The position numbers and the translations under genes are program-made. Below the pieces are notes generated by a model. That model saw nothing but the letters and a program-made list of their open reading frames with translations. It was not told the origin of the DNA and did not search any database. Shown here piece by piece: positions 54,639-63,803 of a DNA stretch of 64,000 bases (the first letter of the stretch is position 1; each line of letters begins with the position of its first letter). The stretch lies in the NCBI RefSeq assembly GCF_002162315.1, contig NZ_CP021416.1:124001-188000 (forward strand), written 5' to 3'. The stretch comes from Sulfurospirillum diekertiae. GTDB lineage: Bacteria; Campylobacterota; Campylobacteria; Campylobacterales; Sulfurospirillaceae.

Positions 54639-55774
54639 GTAAAATAGAAGAAGGGAATCTCTCTTCCCTCTTCAATGCTCTCTTGATCTTCCATAAGGGT
54701 ATAACCATTGCATTGGCTCAGGATATTGAGCCTTCCTGCCTCATAATAAGGGGCACATACAAAGTTTCTCCCATCGCTGTATCCTGGTATGGCACTCATA
54801 CAATTATCTTTACATGTAACACGTTTTTGATTGATGCAAGTAATAAAATCAGGAATAATGCACAGTTGATGTTGCAATTGTCTCAGGAGTGGAACTCCTA
54901 GCATCTCAAAACCGAGCATACATCCAAGGGGCAGACCCGGAAGATGTAAAATAGGTTTGTTCTCAAGTAAAGAGAGTGCACTAGGTTTTGCTGGAGCAAT
55001 GCGTACATGATGGAAAAGCGGTGTTAGTGTCTTTGTCTCCAATAAATAACGCATTGCATCATGCCGGCTCATCGCTCCAGTCGTAATCACACAGTCTGAT
55101 TTTTGAACGAGTGCCTTTAATCTTTCTAAAATTTTTGTTTCATTTTCCTCACAAATTTCAATTTCATCCACTTTCCCACCCAGTTCAATAATCCTTGCTG
55201 CTAAACTCATCGCATTTGAGTTGTGAATTTCACCCGAGGCGAGTTGATTGCCTATGCTTAAGATGCTAACAGTCGTTTTTTGGAATGTTTTGATTTGAGT
55301 GATACCTTGTGAAGAGAGAGCAGTAATTTTTTGGGCACTAACACGTTCACATTTTTTAAGCAATAATTCACCTTTGGCGATGTCTTCACCCTCTTTTTTG
55401 ATGTGCTGTGTTTGCGTTACATGTAAAGGAATTTTGATGCAATTTTCTTGCTCCAACACGACATCTTCTTCCGCAATAATGGTATCAGCTCCTTCAGGAA
55501 TTCTCTCTCCGGTGGATAAACTCACTCCATAACCCAAAGGAATAGGGTTTGGATAGGGAGGTGAGAGTAGGGTATAAACTGTTTTATCCACAGAAAAAGC
55601 GATACCATAACCCTCTTTAAGACTCATTGGATATTTGGGAAGTGCAAATTTAGCATAAACATCGGCACTTGCAATACGATTAATTGCCTTAAGAAGAGGC
55701 AATGTTTTGTTTACATGTAAAGGTTTGATGTGCGTCTGAATAATCTTTAGCGCTTCTTGATAAGAAATAGGCAT
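54620..55774 (-). CDS. moeA: Molybdopterin molybdenumtransferase MoeA
   Basis: MoeA inserts molybdate into adenylated molybdopterin. The 384-residue protein shows [91 protein letters not shown] and [18 protein letters not shown]. The usual DGYA motif reads EGYG and the SGDEL motif reads [10 protein letters not shown], so this is a divergent member whose activity could differ. Three palindrome copies (54809-54819, 55417-55427, 55710-55721) lie within it, more than any other gene here. It converges on moaA with overlapping ends. Confidence 0.87.
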   Translation of the reverse strand: MPISYQEALKIIQTHIKPLHVNKTLPLLKAINRIASADVYAKFALPKYPMSLKEGYGIAFSVDKTVYTLLSPPYPNPIPLGYGVSLSTGERIPEGADTIIAEEDVVLEQENCIKIPLHVTQTQHIKKEGEDIAKGELLLKKCERVSAQKITALSSQGITQIKTFQKTTVSILSIGNQLASGEIHNSNAMSLAARIIELGGKVDEIEICEENETKILERLKALVQKSDCVITTGAMSRHDAMRYLLETKTLTPLFHHVRIAPAKPSALSLLENKPILHLPGLPLGCMLGFEMLGVPLLRQLQHQLCIIPDFITCINQKRVTCKDNCMSAIPGYSDGRNFVCAPYYEAGRLNILSQCNGYTLMEDQESIEEGREIPFFYFTHPPVS

Positions 55775-55854
55775 TTATGAACCTTGTGATTTATGGGGAA
55801 TATTATACTAAGAATGATAGAATTTTAGATTATTTTTGTGAAGGATTTTTCATC

Positions 55855-56265
55855 ATGGATGAACTAATAAGACTATCAATCCAACTGCATTTGCTTTTCA
55901 TCATTCTTTTAGTGGTATTAATTGGATTAAATATTTATCTTTTAAAAAGTGACAAAACATTTCTCAAACTTTCAAAAAGGCTTGAATTAATTGCCCCTCA
56001 ATATTACATTGTACTCTCAGCTATTTTCTTTACGGGTATTATTGTGATGGCAGTCCAACAGTTTAACTTCTCTTTTTCTGTATGGATTATGATTTTAGTG
56101 TGGCTTCTTATCGTTGCTTTTGGTATCAGAGGGCATAAACTTTATAAAAAAATTGAGCGAACAGAAGAGTCTCAAAGTGCCTATAAGCACTATGCCATCA
56201 AAAAATATAGCATAGATTTACTTGCTGTCATTGCGATAAGTATCCTTTTTTACATGGTACATTAA
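55855..56265 (+). CDS. Small integral membrane protein (Cj0157c-like by position)
   Basis: The 136-residue protein has four hydrophobic helices (about 10-30, 48-68, 74-94 and 115-135). It includes LELIAPQYYIVLSAIFFTGIIVMAVQQ and IRGHKLYKKIERTEESQ. I recognise no functional motif. The ATG at 55855 follows GAAGGA; the frame is open 26 codons upstream, but that part lacks a ribosome binding site. It starts the conserved block that continues with rsmE, and a C. jejuni gene of similar size occupies the same place. Confidence 0.72.
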   Translation: MDELIRLSIQLHLLFIILLVVLIGLNIYLLKSDKTFLKLSKRLELIAPQYYIVLSAIFFTGIIVMAVQQFNFSFSVWIMILVWLLIVAFGIRGHKLYKKIERTEESQSAYKHYAIKKYSIDLLAVIAISILFYMVH

Positions 56266-56266
56266 A

Positions 56267-56935
56267 ATGCAATTTGTTTACCATCCCAATGCAGGTATTC
56301 AAACACTGAGTGTTGATGTAAGAGAGTATGAGCACATCTTTAAAGTACGGCGTATGAGTGTAGGCGAGAAGCTTCAGTGGCGCAATTTGGAAGATGTATT
56401 TCTTTATGAATATGAAATTTCGAAGATAGGCAAAAAAGAAGCAGAACTTGATCTGATAGGTAAAAAAGAGTTACCACTTTTACCTTCAAAAATTTTACAT
56501 GTAGGATGGAGTATCATCGATCCCAAGATTATTGAAAAGACGCTTCCAATGCTCAATGAACTGGGAGTTTCTAAGATTAGTTTTGTCTACGCCGAATTTT
56601 CGCAAAAAAGTCACAAGCTTGATTTGGAGCGCATGAAACGAATTTTGATTAACTCATCCCAACAATGTGGACGCAGTTTACTGATGCAAATTGAAGTGCT
56701 TCCAACGCTACAAGACTATATAAAGGCATACCCTCAGAGCCATATCTTAGATTTTTCAGAAATAAAACTGAATGAGACTGAAAAAATTTCTTCCATCTTG
56801 ATCGGACCAGAGGGCGGTTTGAGTCAAAAAGAGCGAATGTTACTTCAAAATCAGTCAATTGTGGGTCTTACATGTAACACAATTTTACGAAGTGAAACGG
56901 CTGTTGTCGCTGCGGCTTCCAAAATATTGGCATGA
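56267..56935 (+). CDS. rsmE: 16S rRNA m3U1498 methyltransferase RsmE
   Basis: RsmE methylates U1498 of 16S rRNA. The 222 residues have the PUA-like start (MQFVYHPNAGIQTLSVDVREYEHIFKVRRMSVGE) and the SPOUT knot with EFSQKSHKLDLERMKRILINSSQQCGR, SSILIGPEGGLSQKE and ILRSETAVVAAASKIL. Two palindrome variants (56494-56503, 56868-56877) encode ILHVG and LTCNT. The start follows the membrane protein stop by one base. Confidence 0.95.
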   Translation: MQFVYHPNAGIQTLSVDVREYEHIFKVRRMSVGEKLQWRNLEDVFLYEYEISKIGKKEAELDLIGKKELPLLPSKILHVGWSIIDPKIIEKTLPMLNELGVSKISFVYAEFSQKSHKLDLERMKRILINSSQQCGRSLLMQIEVLPTLQDYIKAYPQSHILDFSEIKLNETEKISSILIGPEGGLSQKERMLLQNQSIVGLTCNTILRSETAVVAAASKILA

Positions 56936-56956
56936 CTTGAAATAATGAATCTTTTG

Positions 56957-56965
56957 TGCTATAAT
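56957..56965 (+). promoter_or_regulatory. Extended -10 promoter element for rpmE
   Basis: TGCTATAAT is a perfect extended -10 element, predicting transcription from about 56972 and a leader of some 60 bases that contains the hairpin at 56975-56991. Confidence 0.6.
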
Positions 56966-56974
56966 TTGCACCCT

Positions 56975-56991
56975 TTGGCAAGCTGTGCCAA
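56975..56991 (+). promoter_or_regulatory. Leader hairpin upstream of rpmE
   Basis: TTGGCA (56975-56980) pairs with TGCCAA (56986-56991) around a five-base loop at the very start of the predicted rpmE leader, with no T tract behind it. Control of translation by the L31 protein is one possible use; the sequence does not prove it. Confidence 0.4.
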
Positions 56992-57032
56992 ATAATAGAT
57001 TTTATTTTTATGAATAATTAAGGAAAAACATT

Positions 57033-57233
57033 ATGAAAAAAGATATTCATCCTGAATATGTACCATGCGTTGTAACTTGTGCATGTGGAAATAGTTTTGA
57101 AACTATGTCTAACAAAGCCGAGTTAAGAATTGATATTTGTAGTTCATGCCACCCATTCTTCACGGGCAGTGAGAAGATAGTGGATGCTGCAGGTAGAGTT
57201 GAGAAATTTAAGAAAAAATATAGCTTAAAATAG
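57033..57233 (+). CDS. rpmE: Ribosomal protein L31
   Basis: The 66-residue L31 is of the zinc-binding (C+) type, with cysteines in [12 protein letters not shown] and [10 protein letters not shown], followed by [29 protein letters not shown] precedes the ATG. The cysteine set means it can hold zinc, and an alternative C-minus paralog is not in the window. The gene lies between rsmE and rsmI as in C. jejuni. Confidence 0.97.
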   Translation: MKKDIHPEYVPCVVTCACGNSFETMSNKAELRIDICSSCHPFFTGSEKIVDAAGRVEKFKKKYSLK

Positions 57234-57245
57234 TTCTTAAAACCA

Positions 57246-58058
57246 TTGATCTATTTCATTCCTACCCCCATAGGAAACTTAGACGACATCTCCGTTAGAA
57301 GCCTTAAACTTTTAGCGGAGTGTAAAACATTGTTCTGCGAAGACACCCGAATCACTAAAAGACTTCTTTCTCTTCTGGCTCAAAAACATAACCTTGAATT
57401 TCAAATTAAAAACTTTATTTCCATGCATTCACATAACGAAGATACTGTTTTATCCACTATTGATAAAAAAATATTTGAAGAGACTGTGGGGTATCTTAGC
57501 GATGCAGGAATGCCTGGCATTAGTGATCCAGGGGCTGCTCTAGTGCGCTTTTGCCAAAACAATGCACTCTCCTATGAAATTCTTCCAGGAGCGAATGCAG
57601 CCTTACTCGCATATGTTACAAGTGGTATTGAAACGCATCAGTTCTTGTTTTATGGCTTTTTGTCCCACAAAGGCATGGACCGCCAAAATGAGCTGTTTGA
57701 AGCACTCAATTCTCCTTATGCTGTTATTGTGTATGAATCTCCACATCGTATTGAAAAACTTTTTGAAGAGTTAGCACAGTTTGCACCTAATCGTCAAATA
57801 TTTGCGATTAAAGAGGCAACGAAATTGTACGAAAAACGTTTTTTAGGAACAGCTCTTGAAGTGCAAGAAACATCCAAAAAAGCCAATCTCAAGGGAGAAT
57901 GGGTGATTGTCATTGCACCTGAAATTCACCAAGGTGGTGAAGCCATCACTAAAGAAGATTTGATTGATCTCGACTTACCTCCTAAACAAAAGGCAAAACT
58001 CCTTTCGAAACTGACAGGCGAGAGTATTAAAGAGTGGTACACGAAACTTCAAAATTAA
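57246..58058 (+). CDS. rsmI: 16S rRNA 2'-O-methyltransferase RsmI
   Basis: RsmI methylates C1402 of 16S rRNA. The 270-residue protein has MIYFIPTPIGNLDDISVRSLKLL, CEDTRITKRLL, GYLSDAGMPGISDPGAALVR and VVYESPHRIEKLFEEL, in family order. The start is TTG at 57246, 12 bases after rpmE. The C-terminal segment (PPKQKAKLLSKLTGESIKEWYTKL) matches the small helical end domain. Confidence 0.95.
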   Translation: MIYFIPTPIGNLDDISVRSLKLLAECKTLFCEDTRITKRLLSLLAQKHNLEFQIKNFISMHSHNEDTVLSTIDKKIFEETVGYLSDAGMPGISDPGAALVRFCQNNALSYEILPGANAALLAYVTSGIETHQFLFYGFLSHKGMDRQNELFEALNSPYAVIVYESPHRIEKLFEELAQFAPNRQIFAIKEATKLYEKRFLGTALEVQETSKKANLKGEWVIVIAPEIHQGGEAITKEDLIDLDLPPKQKAKLLSKLTGESIKEWYTKLQN

Positions 58059-58149
58059 TAGCTCTATTTTGTTACATGGAATCTCCTAAAAATCGTGTTT
58101 TATAGTAAAACTAGTATTATTTTAAGCCAGTTTGGATACAATATTTGCC

Positions 58150-58833
58150 ATGATAATCTATGGAAAACAACTCTTTTTACATCTGTTAAATCACTATCCT
58201 TCAAGGATCGAGACGGTATTCTTACCCAAGAAGTGTGACCCTAAGCTTTTTTCACAAATTGCGCGTGTCACACAAAATATCTGTACGATTGATGAGCGAA
58301 AAGCACAAGCCTTGTGTCATGGTGGAAACCATCAAGGTTTTATTGCGGAGATTAAAGATCTTGAACTTGTTCCGTTTAACGAAATCAAGCAAGGCTCTTT
58401 TTTGGTGATTTTAGACGAAGTAACGGATGTAGGCAATATTGGTGCTATTGTCCGTAGTGCCTATGCGTTTGGAGCAGACGGTTTAATTTTAAGCGGTATG
58501 AAAACCTGTAACTTGGAGGCAATTTTACGTACGAGTAGTGCCGCAGCATTTGAATTACCGATTGCATTATGCCCTTCCACACGTGATATGCTCAACGAAC
58601 TGAAACAGATAGGGTTCACACTCTATGGCGCAGACATGGGTGGTGTAGATGTTAAAGAAGTGACTTTCGCACCTAAACGTGTTTTGATTATGGGAAGCGA
58701 AGGAAAGGGTTTATCGCCTAAAGTAAAAGAGCGATTAGATACAGTAGTTTCAATCAAAATGGCAAGAGCATTTGACTCTTTAAATGTGAGTGCAGCAGCT
58801 GCTGTACTGTGTGATAGGATTGCCAATGGATAA
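58150..58833 (+). CDS. TrmH/SpoU-family RNA 2'-O-methyltransferase
   Basis: The 227-residue SPOUT methyltransferase has an N-terminal substrate-binding part (MIIYGKQLFLHLLNHYPSRI) and the knot with ILDEVTDVGNIGAIVRSAYAFGADGLIL (motif 1), RVLIMGSEGKGLSPKVKERLD (motif 2) and SLNVSAAAAVLCDRIA (motif 3). It resembles RlmB, which modifies G2251 of 23S rRNA. The ATG at 58150 lies eight bases after a TACAAT box (58137-58142), so a very short or absent leader is possible. The stop overlaps the next start by eight bases. Confidence 0.92.
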   Translation: MIIYGKQLFLHLLNHYPSRIETVFLPKKCDPKLFSQIARVTQNICTIDERKAQALCHGGNHQGFIAEIKDLELVPFNEIKQGSFLVILDEVTDVGNIGAIVRSAYAFGADGLILSGMKTCNLEAILRTSSAAAFELPIALCPSTRDMLNELKQIGFTLYGADMGGVDVKEVTFAPKRVLIMGSEGKGLSPKVKERLDTVVSIKMARAFDSLNVSAAAAVLCDRIANG

Positions 58834-59752
58834 TGATATCAGGGTCTTAGAAAAAATTGGTTTGCAAGAGGTTTGTAAAAGAACCCACATTGAAGTCAAG
58901 CAACTAGAGTATATGATCAACAATCAATATGACAAACTCAATAAAATTAACACATTAGGTTTTGTGAAAATTCTTTCTCGTGAGTATAAGCTTGATTTAA
59001 CCGATTGGCTTGAAGGATTTTACGATTACTGGGCTGCACATAAAGCGGAAGATGAGTCTCACAAAGAGAAAATATTTATTCATGTTAAAAGTGATCGACC
59101 TTATAAAAAAGGAGCATGGATTTTTTTAGTCTTGGTTTTAATATCAGGAATTTTTGCTCTTTTCTCAATTTTTAAAATAGATATTAATTTTGACATTATG
59201 AATCTTCTTGATAAAACAAAAGTAGAAACTAATCAAACCAGTGCTTTCCAAAGTACTCCAGTCGTACAAGCAACGGCCACTTCTTTGGGTGTTAAGGTGG
59301 AAGAACGCGTTGTTGATACCAATAGTAGTAACAGCACGACAGAAGCCGTTGTTGTGAGTATTGATGAAAACTTGACTCGTAAAACAGAAGCTAATGATAC
59401 GAATAGTACGGGTTCTTCGCCCCTACCAACACTGATTGAAAGCAACACAACGTTGGTGAAAGATATCCCTAAAAACAGTGCAATTATGATTCCAACTAAG
59501 CGTATTTGGGTTGGTTTTGTGAATCTTGAGACCTTTACACGTAAAGAGAGCACAAGTGATCAAAATATCACTATTGATTTAACAAAACGTCAAATTATCA
59601 AAACGGGGAATGGCTTTTTTAAACTCTCTTACGATGGGAGTGTGGAAGACTTTACCGAACAAGGATCAACGCGTTTTTTAGTTGAAGAGGGAACAATGAA
59701 AAAGATTTCCGAAGAAAAATTTATAGAGCTTAATCGAGGCAAAAATTGGTGA
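58826..59752 (+). CDS. RodZ-like single-pass membrane protein (Cj0152c type by position)
   Basis: The 308-residue protein has a cytoplasmic helix-turn-helix-like N-terminus (VLEKIGLQEVCKRTHIEVKQLEYMINNQ), one membrane helix (about 99-119), a Ser/Thr/Asn-rich linker (about 130-215) and a compact beta-rich end (RIWVGFVNLETFTRKE). The order matches the cell-shape protein RodZ, although similarity to RodZ by sequence is not obvious. The ATG at 58826 overlaps the methyltransferase stop and is preferred over the longer frame. It overlaps the next gene by four bases (GTGA), so the two are translated together. Confidence 0.7.
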   Translation: MDNDIRVLEKIGLQEVCKRTHIEVKQLEYMINNQYDKLNKINTLGFVKILSREYKLDLTDWLEGFYDYWAAHKAEDESHKEKIFIHVKSDRPYKKGAWIFLVLVLISGIFALFSIFKIDINFDIMNLLDKTKVETNQTSAFQSTPVVQATATSLGVKVEERVVDTNSSNSTTEAVVVSIDENLTRKTEANDTNSTGSSPLPTLIESNTTLVKDIPKNSAIMIPTKRIWVGFVNLETFTRKESTSDQNITIDLTKRQIIKTGNGFFKLSYDGSVEDFTEQGSTRFLVEEGTMKKISEEKFIELNRGKNW

Positions 59753-60564
59753 AAAAGCTACTTCTTATCCTAACCCTTTCGCTCTCTTTATTTGGCGCAC
59801 AGACACTTCAAGACAAAATCAAAAGTTTTGTAGGCCCCACTAAATATGAAACGCAAAAGAATTTAATTCAAGTTCTTTTTGCACAAAGTGGTAATTTTAC
59901 AAAGCCTAATGGCGAAGTTGACAGTGTAAAAGTGATCTCTGTTCTGAAAAAAAATGGCTTATTACAGCTTTTATACGATAAACCTATTCAATTACGATTG
60001 GCTTTTCGTACACAAAGCGATCCACTTATTTTTCTTAAAATAATCAATGAGTCCCTCGAAGCAATGGGTTATAACTATTTTTTAACCAATAATGCATTGC
60101 GCGATAGTGCTGGGTTTGTTTGGGAAATTTATCTTCAAACGGAACATATTGTTGATCCTGAATCTTTCGCAGGGGCCCTTGTGGCTAGAGGATGCAACAT
60201 AACGAATATCGTAAAAAATGATGATAATTACTGGTTTTATGACATTGATTCAAGTAATGCTTACTTAGGGGCAAAAAAACTAGAAAGTGGTGTAACAACG
60301 CCACTAGGAAAACCTTTAAAGCCTTATTGGATTGATGTTAGAAATCTCAAAGAGATTACAGTAACGGTTCATTCAGGGGATAGATGGTTTCCAGATGTAG
60401 TCTTTTTTGATGAAAATTTGCATCTTTTAAGTGATGTAAAATCTGAAGAATCGACACGAACGCTTAAGCTAAAAGTTCCTAGTAACGCAGCTTATTTAAA
60501 GATGAGTGATGCTTTTATGCTTGAAAATATAAAGCATGGATTATCTTTACATGTAAAAGAGTAA
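59749..60564 (+). CDS. Exported protein of unknown function (Cj0151c type by position)
   Basis: The 271-residue protein starts at GTG 59749 with a signal peptide (VKKLLLILTLSLSLFG, cleavage after GA). The mature part has an N-terminal helical region (LQDKIKSFVGPTKYETQKNLI) and beta-rich C-terminal text (ITVTVHSGDRWFPDVVFFDENLHLLSDV). I recognise no enzyme motif. Overlap with the RodZ-like gene suggests joint action in the periplasm. A TTTACATGTAAA copy (60546-60557) encodes the last residues, LHVKE. Confidence 0.72.
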   Translation: MKKLLLILTLSLSLFGAQTLQDKIKSFVGPTKYETQKNLIQVLFAQSGNFTKPNGEVDSVKVISVLKKNGLLQLLYDKPIQLRLAFRTQSDPLIFLKIINESLEAMGYNYFLTNNALRDSAGFVWEIYLQTEHIVDPESFAGALVARGCNITNIVKNDDNYWFYDIDSSNAYLGAKKLESGVTTPLGKPLKPYWIDVRNLKEITVTVHSGDRWFPDVVFFDENLHLLSDVKSEESTRTLKLKVPSNAAYLKMSDAFMLENIKHGLSLHVKE

Positions 60565-60577
60565 AAGAGGAGAAAAA

Positions 60578-61789
60578 ATGTTTGATGAAATTAGATTTAA
60601 TACAATTGATAGATTACCAGGATATGTTTTTGCCGAAATTAATGAATTAAAATTAGCAGCTCGTCATGCAGGTGATGATATTATTGACTTTTCAATGGGT
60701 AATCCTGATGGAAGGACTCCACAACATATTATTGATAAGCTCGTTGAGTCAGCGCAAAAAGATGGCACACATGGTTATTCTGTGAGTAAAGGTATTTATA
60801 AACTTCGTCTTGCTATTTGTAATTGGTACTTACGTAAATATGGTGTTACTTTAGATCCAAATACGGAAGCAGTTGCAACATTAGGCAGTAAAGAGGGTTT
60901 TGTGCACTTAGCACAAGCGATTATGAATCCAGGTGACGTTGCGGTTGTACCAGATCCTGCTTATCCAATCCATGCCTATGCATTTATGATTGCAGGTGGT
61001 AATGTTCATAAATTTGGAATAGATTATAATGAAAAATATGAACTTGACAAAGTACAATTTTTTACAAAATTGAAAAAAGTATTTAAAGAATCAGCACCTA
61101 AACCGAAATTTGTGGTTGTTAACTTTCCCCATAATCCAACCTGTGTAACAACCGATGTCGCTTTTTACGAAGAATTAGTTGCATATGCTAAAGAGGAACG
61201 TTTTTACATTATCAGTGATATTGCCTATGCAGATCTCTCTTTTGATGGGTATGAGACGCCTTCTATCTTCCAAGTAGAAGGTGCTAAAGATGTTGCTGTT
61301 GAGTGCTACACGCTCTCAAAAAGTTATAATATGGCAGGTTGGCGTGTTGGCTTTGTAGTCGGTAATAAAAAACTTGTGGGAGCCCTTCAAAAAATCAAAT
61401 CATGGTTCGATTACGGTATGTTTACTCCAATTCAAGTCGCCTCAACCGTTGCACTTGATGGTCCGCAAGAGTGCGTCGATGAAATCAGAGAAACCTATCA
61501 TAAACGTCGTGATATTTTGGTCGAGAGCTTTAACAATGCAGGGTGGCCAATGGAAAAACCAAAATCAACGATGTTTGTATGGGCAAAAATTCCTAAAGTA
61601 GCAGCACATTTGGGAAGTATGGAGTTTGCTAAACAGCTATTGCAAGAAGCAAAAATCGCGGTAAGTCCAGGCATTGGCTTCGGTGAGAGTGGTGAAGGGT
61701 ATGTCAGAATTGCACTCATTGAGAATGAAAATAGAATACGCCAAGCAGCACGTAATATTAAGAAGTATTTGAAGAGTTTAGAAGGTTAG
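60578..61789 (+). CDS. PLP-dependent class I/II aminotransferase
   Basis: The 403-residue cytosolic aminotransferase has IIDFSMGNPDGRTPQHI, GTHGYSVSKGIYKLRLAI, TLGSKEGFVHLAQAI, VVNFPHNPTCVT, YIISDIAYADLSFDG and the cofactor lysine in CYTLSKSYNMAGWRVGFVVG. The N-terminus and spacing resemble AlaC/DapL-like enzymes. Its neighbour is homoserine dehydrogenase, three bases on, which suggests a role in the aspartate family or alanine metabolism. GAGGAGAAAAA precedes the start. Confidence 0.93.
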   Translation: MFDEIRFNTIDRLPGYVFAEINELKLAARHAGDDIIDFSMGNPDGRTPQHIIDKLVESAQKDGTHGYSVSKGIYKLRLAICNWYLRKYGVTLDPNTEAVATLGSKEGFVHLAQAIMNPGDVAVVPDPAYPIHAYAFMIAGGNVHKFGIDYNEKYELDKVQFFTKLKKVFKESAPKPKFVVVNFPHNPTCVTTDVAFYEELVAYAKEERFYIISDIAYADLSFDGYETPSIFQVEGAKDVAVECYTLSKSYNMAGWRVGFVVGNKKLVGALQKIKSWFDYGMFTPIQVASTVALDGPQECVDEIRETYHKRRDILVESFNNAGWPMEKPKSTMFVWAKIPKVAAHLGSMEFAKQLLQEAKIAVSPGIGFGESGEGYVRIALIENENRIRQAARNIKKYLKSLEG

Positions 61790-61792
61790 CGA

Positions 61793-63064
61793 ATGATCAA
61801 AGTTGGAATTATTGGTGTAGGAACGGTTGGTAGCCACGTTATTAAAATTTTACAAGAAAATGAAGATATTATCACTGCACGAAGTGGCAAGAAAATTGTT
61901 CCTATTATGGGTGTCGTAAAAGATATAACCAAAAAAAGGGATGTTAACATCCCTTTAAGTAGTGATGTTAATGATATTTTAGAAAACCCTGACGTTGATA
62001 TTGTGGTCGAATTGATGGGTGGTGTGGATGAAGCTTATAAAATTGTAACGCATGCTCTCAAAAATAAAAAAGCGGTTGTGACGGCAAATAAAGCTCTTTT
62101 GGCGTACCACCGCTATGAACTACGTGATCTTGCAGGTACTATACCTATTGGCTACGAAGCAAGTGTTGCGGGTGGAATTCCTATCATTAAAGCGCTTCGT
62201 GAAGGTTTAAGTGCCAACCATATTGAAGCGATTAAAGGCATCATGAATGGTACATGTAATTTCATTTTGACCAAAATGATGAATGAAAAAGCAGAATTTG
62301 CGGATGTTTTAAAAGAGGCTCAAGCGCTGGGATATGCTGAAGCCGATCCAACGTTTGATGTTGGAGGATTTGATGCTGCCCATAAGCTACTCATTTTAGC
62401 GAGTATTGCCTATGGAATTGATGTGAAGCCTGAAGAGATTTTGATCGAAGGAATCGAACATATCAATAGTGAAGATATCTATTTTGCAAAAGAGTTTGGC
62501 TATAACATTAAATTGCTTGCCATTGCTAAAAAAAGTGGTGATAAAGTTGAACTTCGTGTACATCCAGCATTGGTATCTATCAAGCAGATGATTGCCAAAG
62601 TTGATGGTGTCATGAATGGCATTAGCGTCATTGGAGATCGTGTAGGTGAGACAATGTATTATGGACCAGGTGCTGGCGGAAGTGCAACTGCAAGTGCTGT
62701 TGTTTCTGACCTCATTGATATTGCGAGGCATACACAAAATTCGCCAATGCTAGGCTTTATTAAACCACTTGAAAAAAGTGGTTTAACATTGATGAATAAA
62801 GATGAAATTTATACACAATATTATATTCGAGTAACAGTAGTAGATAGAATTGGCGTTCTTTCTAAGATTTCTGAAATTTTGGGAAAACATTCTATTTCAA
62901 TTAGTAGTTTTTTACAAAAACAAGATGCTCATAAAAAAGAGAGTGCTGTATTACTCTTTTCGACCCATATCTGTAAAGAAAAAGATATTCAAAAAGCAAT
63001 TCAGGAACTAAGTGAATTATCATTTGTTGAATTAAAACCCGCAATGATACGCATCGAGTCTTAA
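61793..63064 (+). CDS. hom: Homoserine dehydrogenase
   Basis: Hom reduces aspartate semialdehyde to homoserine for threonine and methionine. The 423 residues have the Rossmann motif VGIIGVGTVGSHVIKIL, VTANKALLA, YEASVAGGIPIIKALREGL, IKGIMNGTCNFILTKM, GYAEADPTFDVGGFDAAHKL with the catalytic Asp/Lys region, and MYYGPGAGGSATASAVV. A C-terminal ACT domain (VVDRIGVLSKISEILGKHSISISSFLQK) offers allosteric control. It follows the aminotransferase gene, and the yraN-like gene starts at its stop. Confidence 0.97.
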   Translation: MIKVGIIGVGTVGSHVIKILQENEDIITARSGKKIVPIMGVVKDITKKRDVNIPLSSDVNDILENPDVDIVVELMGGVDEAYKIVTHALKNKKAVVTANKALLAYHRYELRDLAGTIPIGYEASVAGGIPIIKALREGLSANHIEAIKGIMNGTCNFILTKMMNEKAEFADVLKEAQALGYAEADPTFDVGGFDAAHKLLILASIAYGIDVKPEEILIEGIEHINSEDIYFAKEFGYNIKLLAIAKKSGDKVELRVHPALVSIKQMIAKVDGVMNGISVIGDRVGETMYYGPGAGGSATASAVVSDLIDIARHTQNSPMLGFIKPLEKSGLTLMNKDEIYTQYYIRVTVVDRIGVLSKISEILGKHSISISSFLQKQDAHKKESAVLLFSTHICKEKDIQKAIQELSELSFVELKPAMIRIES

Positions 63065-63390
63065 TGGGTTTGCAAGAAGGATTAGAGGCTGAAAACAAGG
63101 CCTCATTCTTTCTAGAAAAAGAGGGGTACACGCTTCTTGCACGAAATTTTCATTCAAAATTTGGTGAGATTGATATCATTGCGTTAAAAGACAACATTCT
63201 CCATTTCTGTGAAGTTAAATTTTCGGAAAAATACGATCCTATTTTAAGAATAACTGCCACAAAAATGGCAAAAATCATTAAAACAATTAATTACTATTTA
63301 TTGCTGCATCCCAATTCATATGATTATCAAATTGATGCTATTCTCGTTACACCAGAAAAAATAGAAATAATAAAAAATATTAGTTACTAA
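63064..63390 (+). CDS. YraN-family (UPF0102) nuclease-like protein
   Basis: The 108-residue protein has the restriction-endonuclease-like core of UPF0102: GLEAENKASFFLEKEGYTLLARNFHSKFGEIDIIALKDNILHFCEVKFS. The metal-binding pattern E...GEIDIIA...CEVK is intact. Its biological role is unknown. The start shares one base with the hom stop. An AT-rich gap of 85 bases separates it from trxA. Confidence 0.88.
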   Translation: MGLQEGLEAENKASFFLEKEGYTLLARNFHSKFGEIDIIALKDNILHFCEVKFSEKYDPILRITATKMAKIIKTINYYLLLHPNSYDYQIDAILVTPEKIEIIKNISY

Positions 63391-63475
63391 AAAAATAACT
63401 TTAACTGCTATGGTAATTTTAAAGTTAGAGTGAGTATAATTGAATATATATAAAATAACGTTTTAGGGGAAAAAA

Positions 63476-63796
63476 ATGGGAAAATACATAGAGTTGAATG
63501 CATCAAATTTCGATAGTACTGTAGCTGATGGTGTAGCATTAGTAGATTTCTGGGCACCATGGTGTGGACCTTGTCGTATGATTGCTCCAGTGATTGAAGA
63601 ATTAGCCAGTGATTTTGATGGTAAAGCAAAGATTTGCAAAGTCAATACTGATGAAGAACAAGATGTCGCAATTAAATATGGTATTAGATCAATTCCAACT
63701 ATTCTTTTCTTTAAAAATGGTGAATTAGTAGACCAAATGATTGGTGCATCGTCCAAACAAGTTTTAGCTGATAAAGTTAATTCACTTCTTAAATAA
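63476..63796 (+). CDS. trxA: Thioredoxin
   Basis: The 106-residue thioredoxin has the active site VDFWAPWCGPCRMIAPVIEELA and GIRSIPTILFFKNGELVDQMIGA with the cis-proline. It supplies reducing power to MsrA and ribonucleotide reductase, among others. AGGGGAAAAAA lies before the ATG. It is followed by trxB, so the reductant pair is encoded together. Confidence 0.98.
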   Translation: MGKYIELNASNFDSTVADGVALVDFWAPWCGPCRMIAPVIEELASDFDGKAKICKVNTDEEQDVAIKYGIRSIPTILFFKNGELVDQMIGASSKQVLADKVNSLLK

Positions 63797-63803
63797 AATT
63801 TCT

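Noticed and set aside
59534..59545. TTTACACGTAAA, one base different from the common palindrome
   Set aside because: The central change destroys the ACATGT core, and a single-mismatch match is expected more often by chance; it is not counted as a copy.
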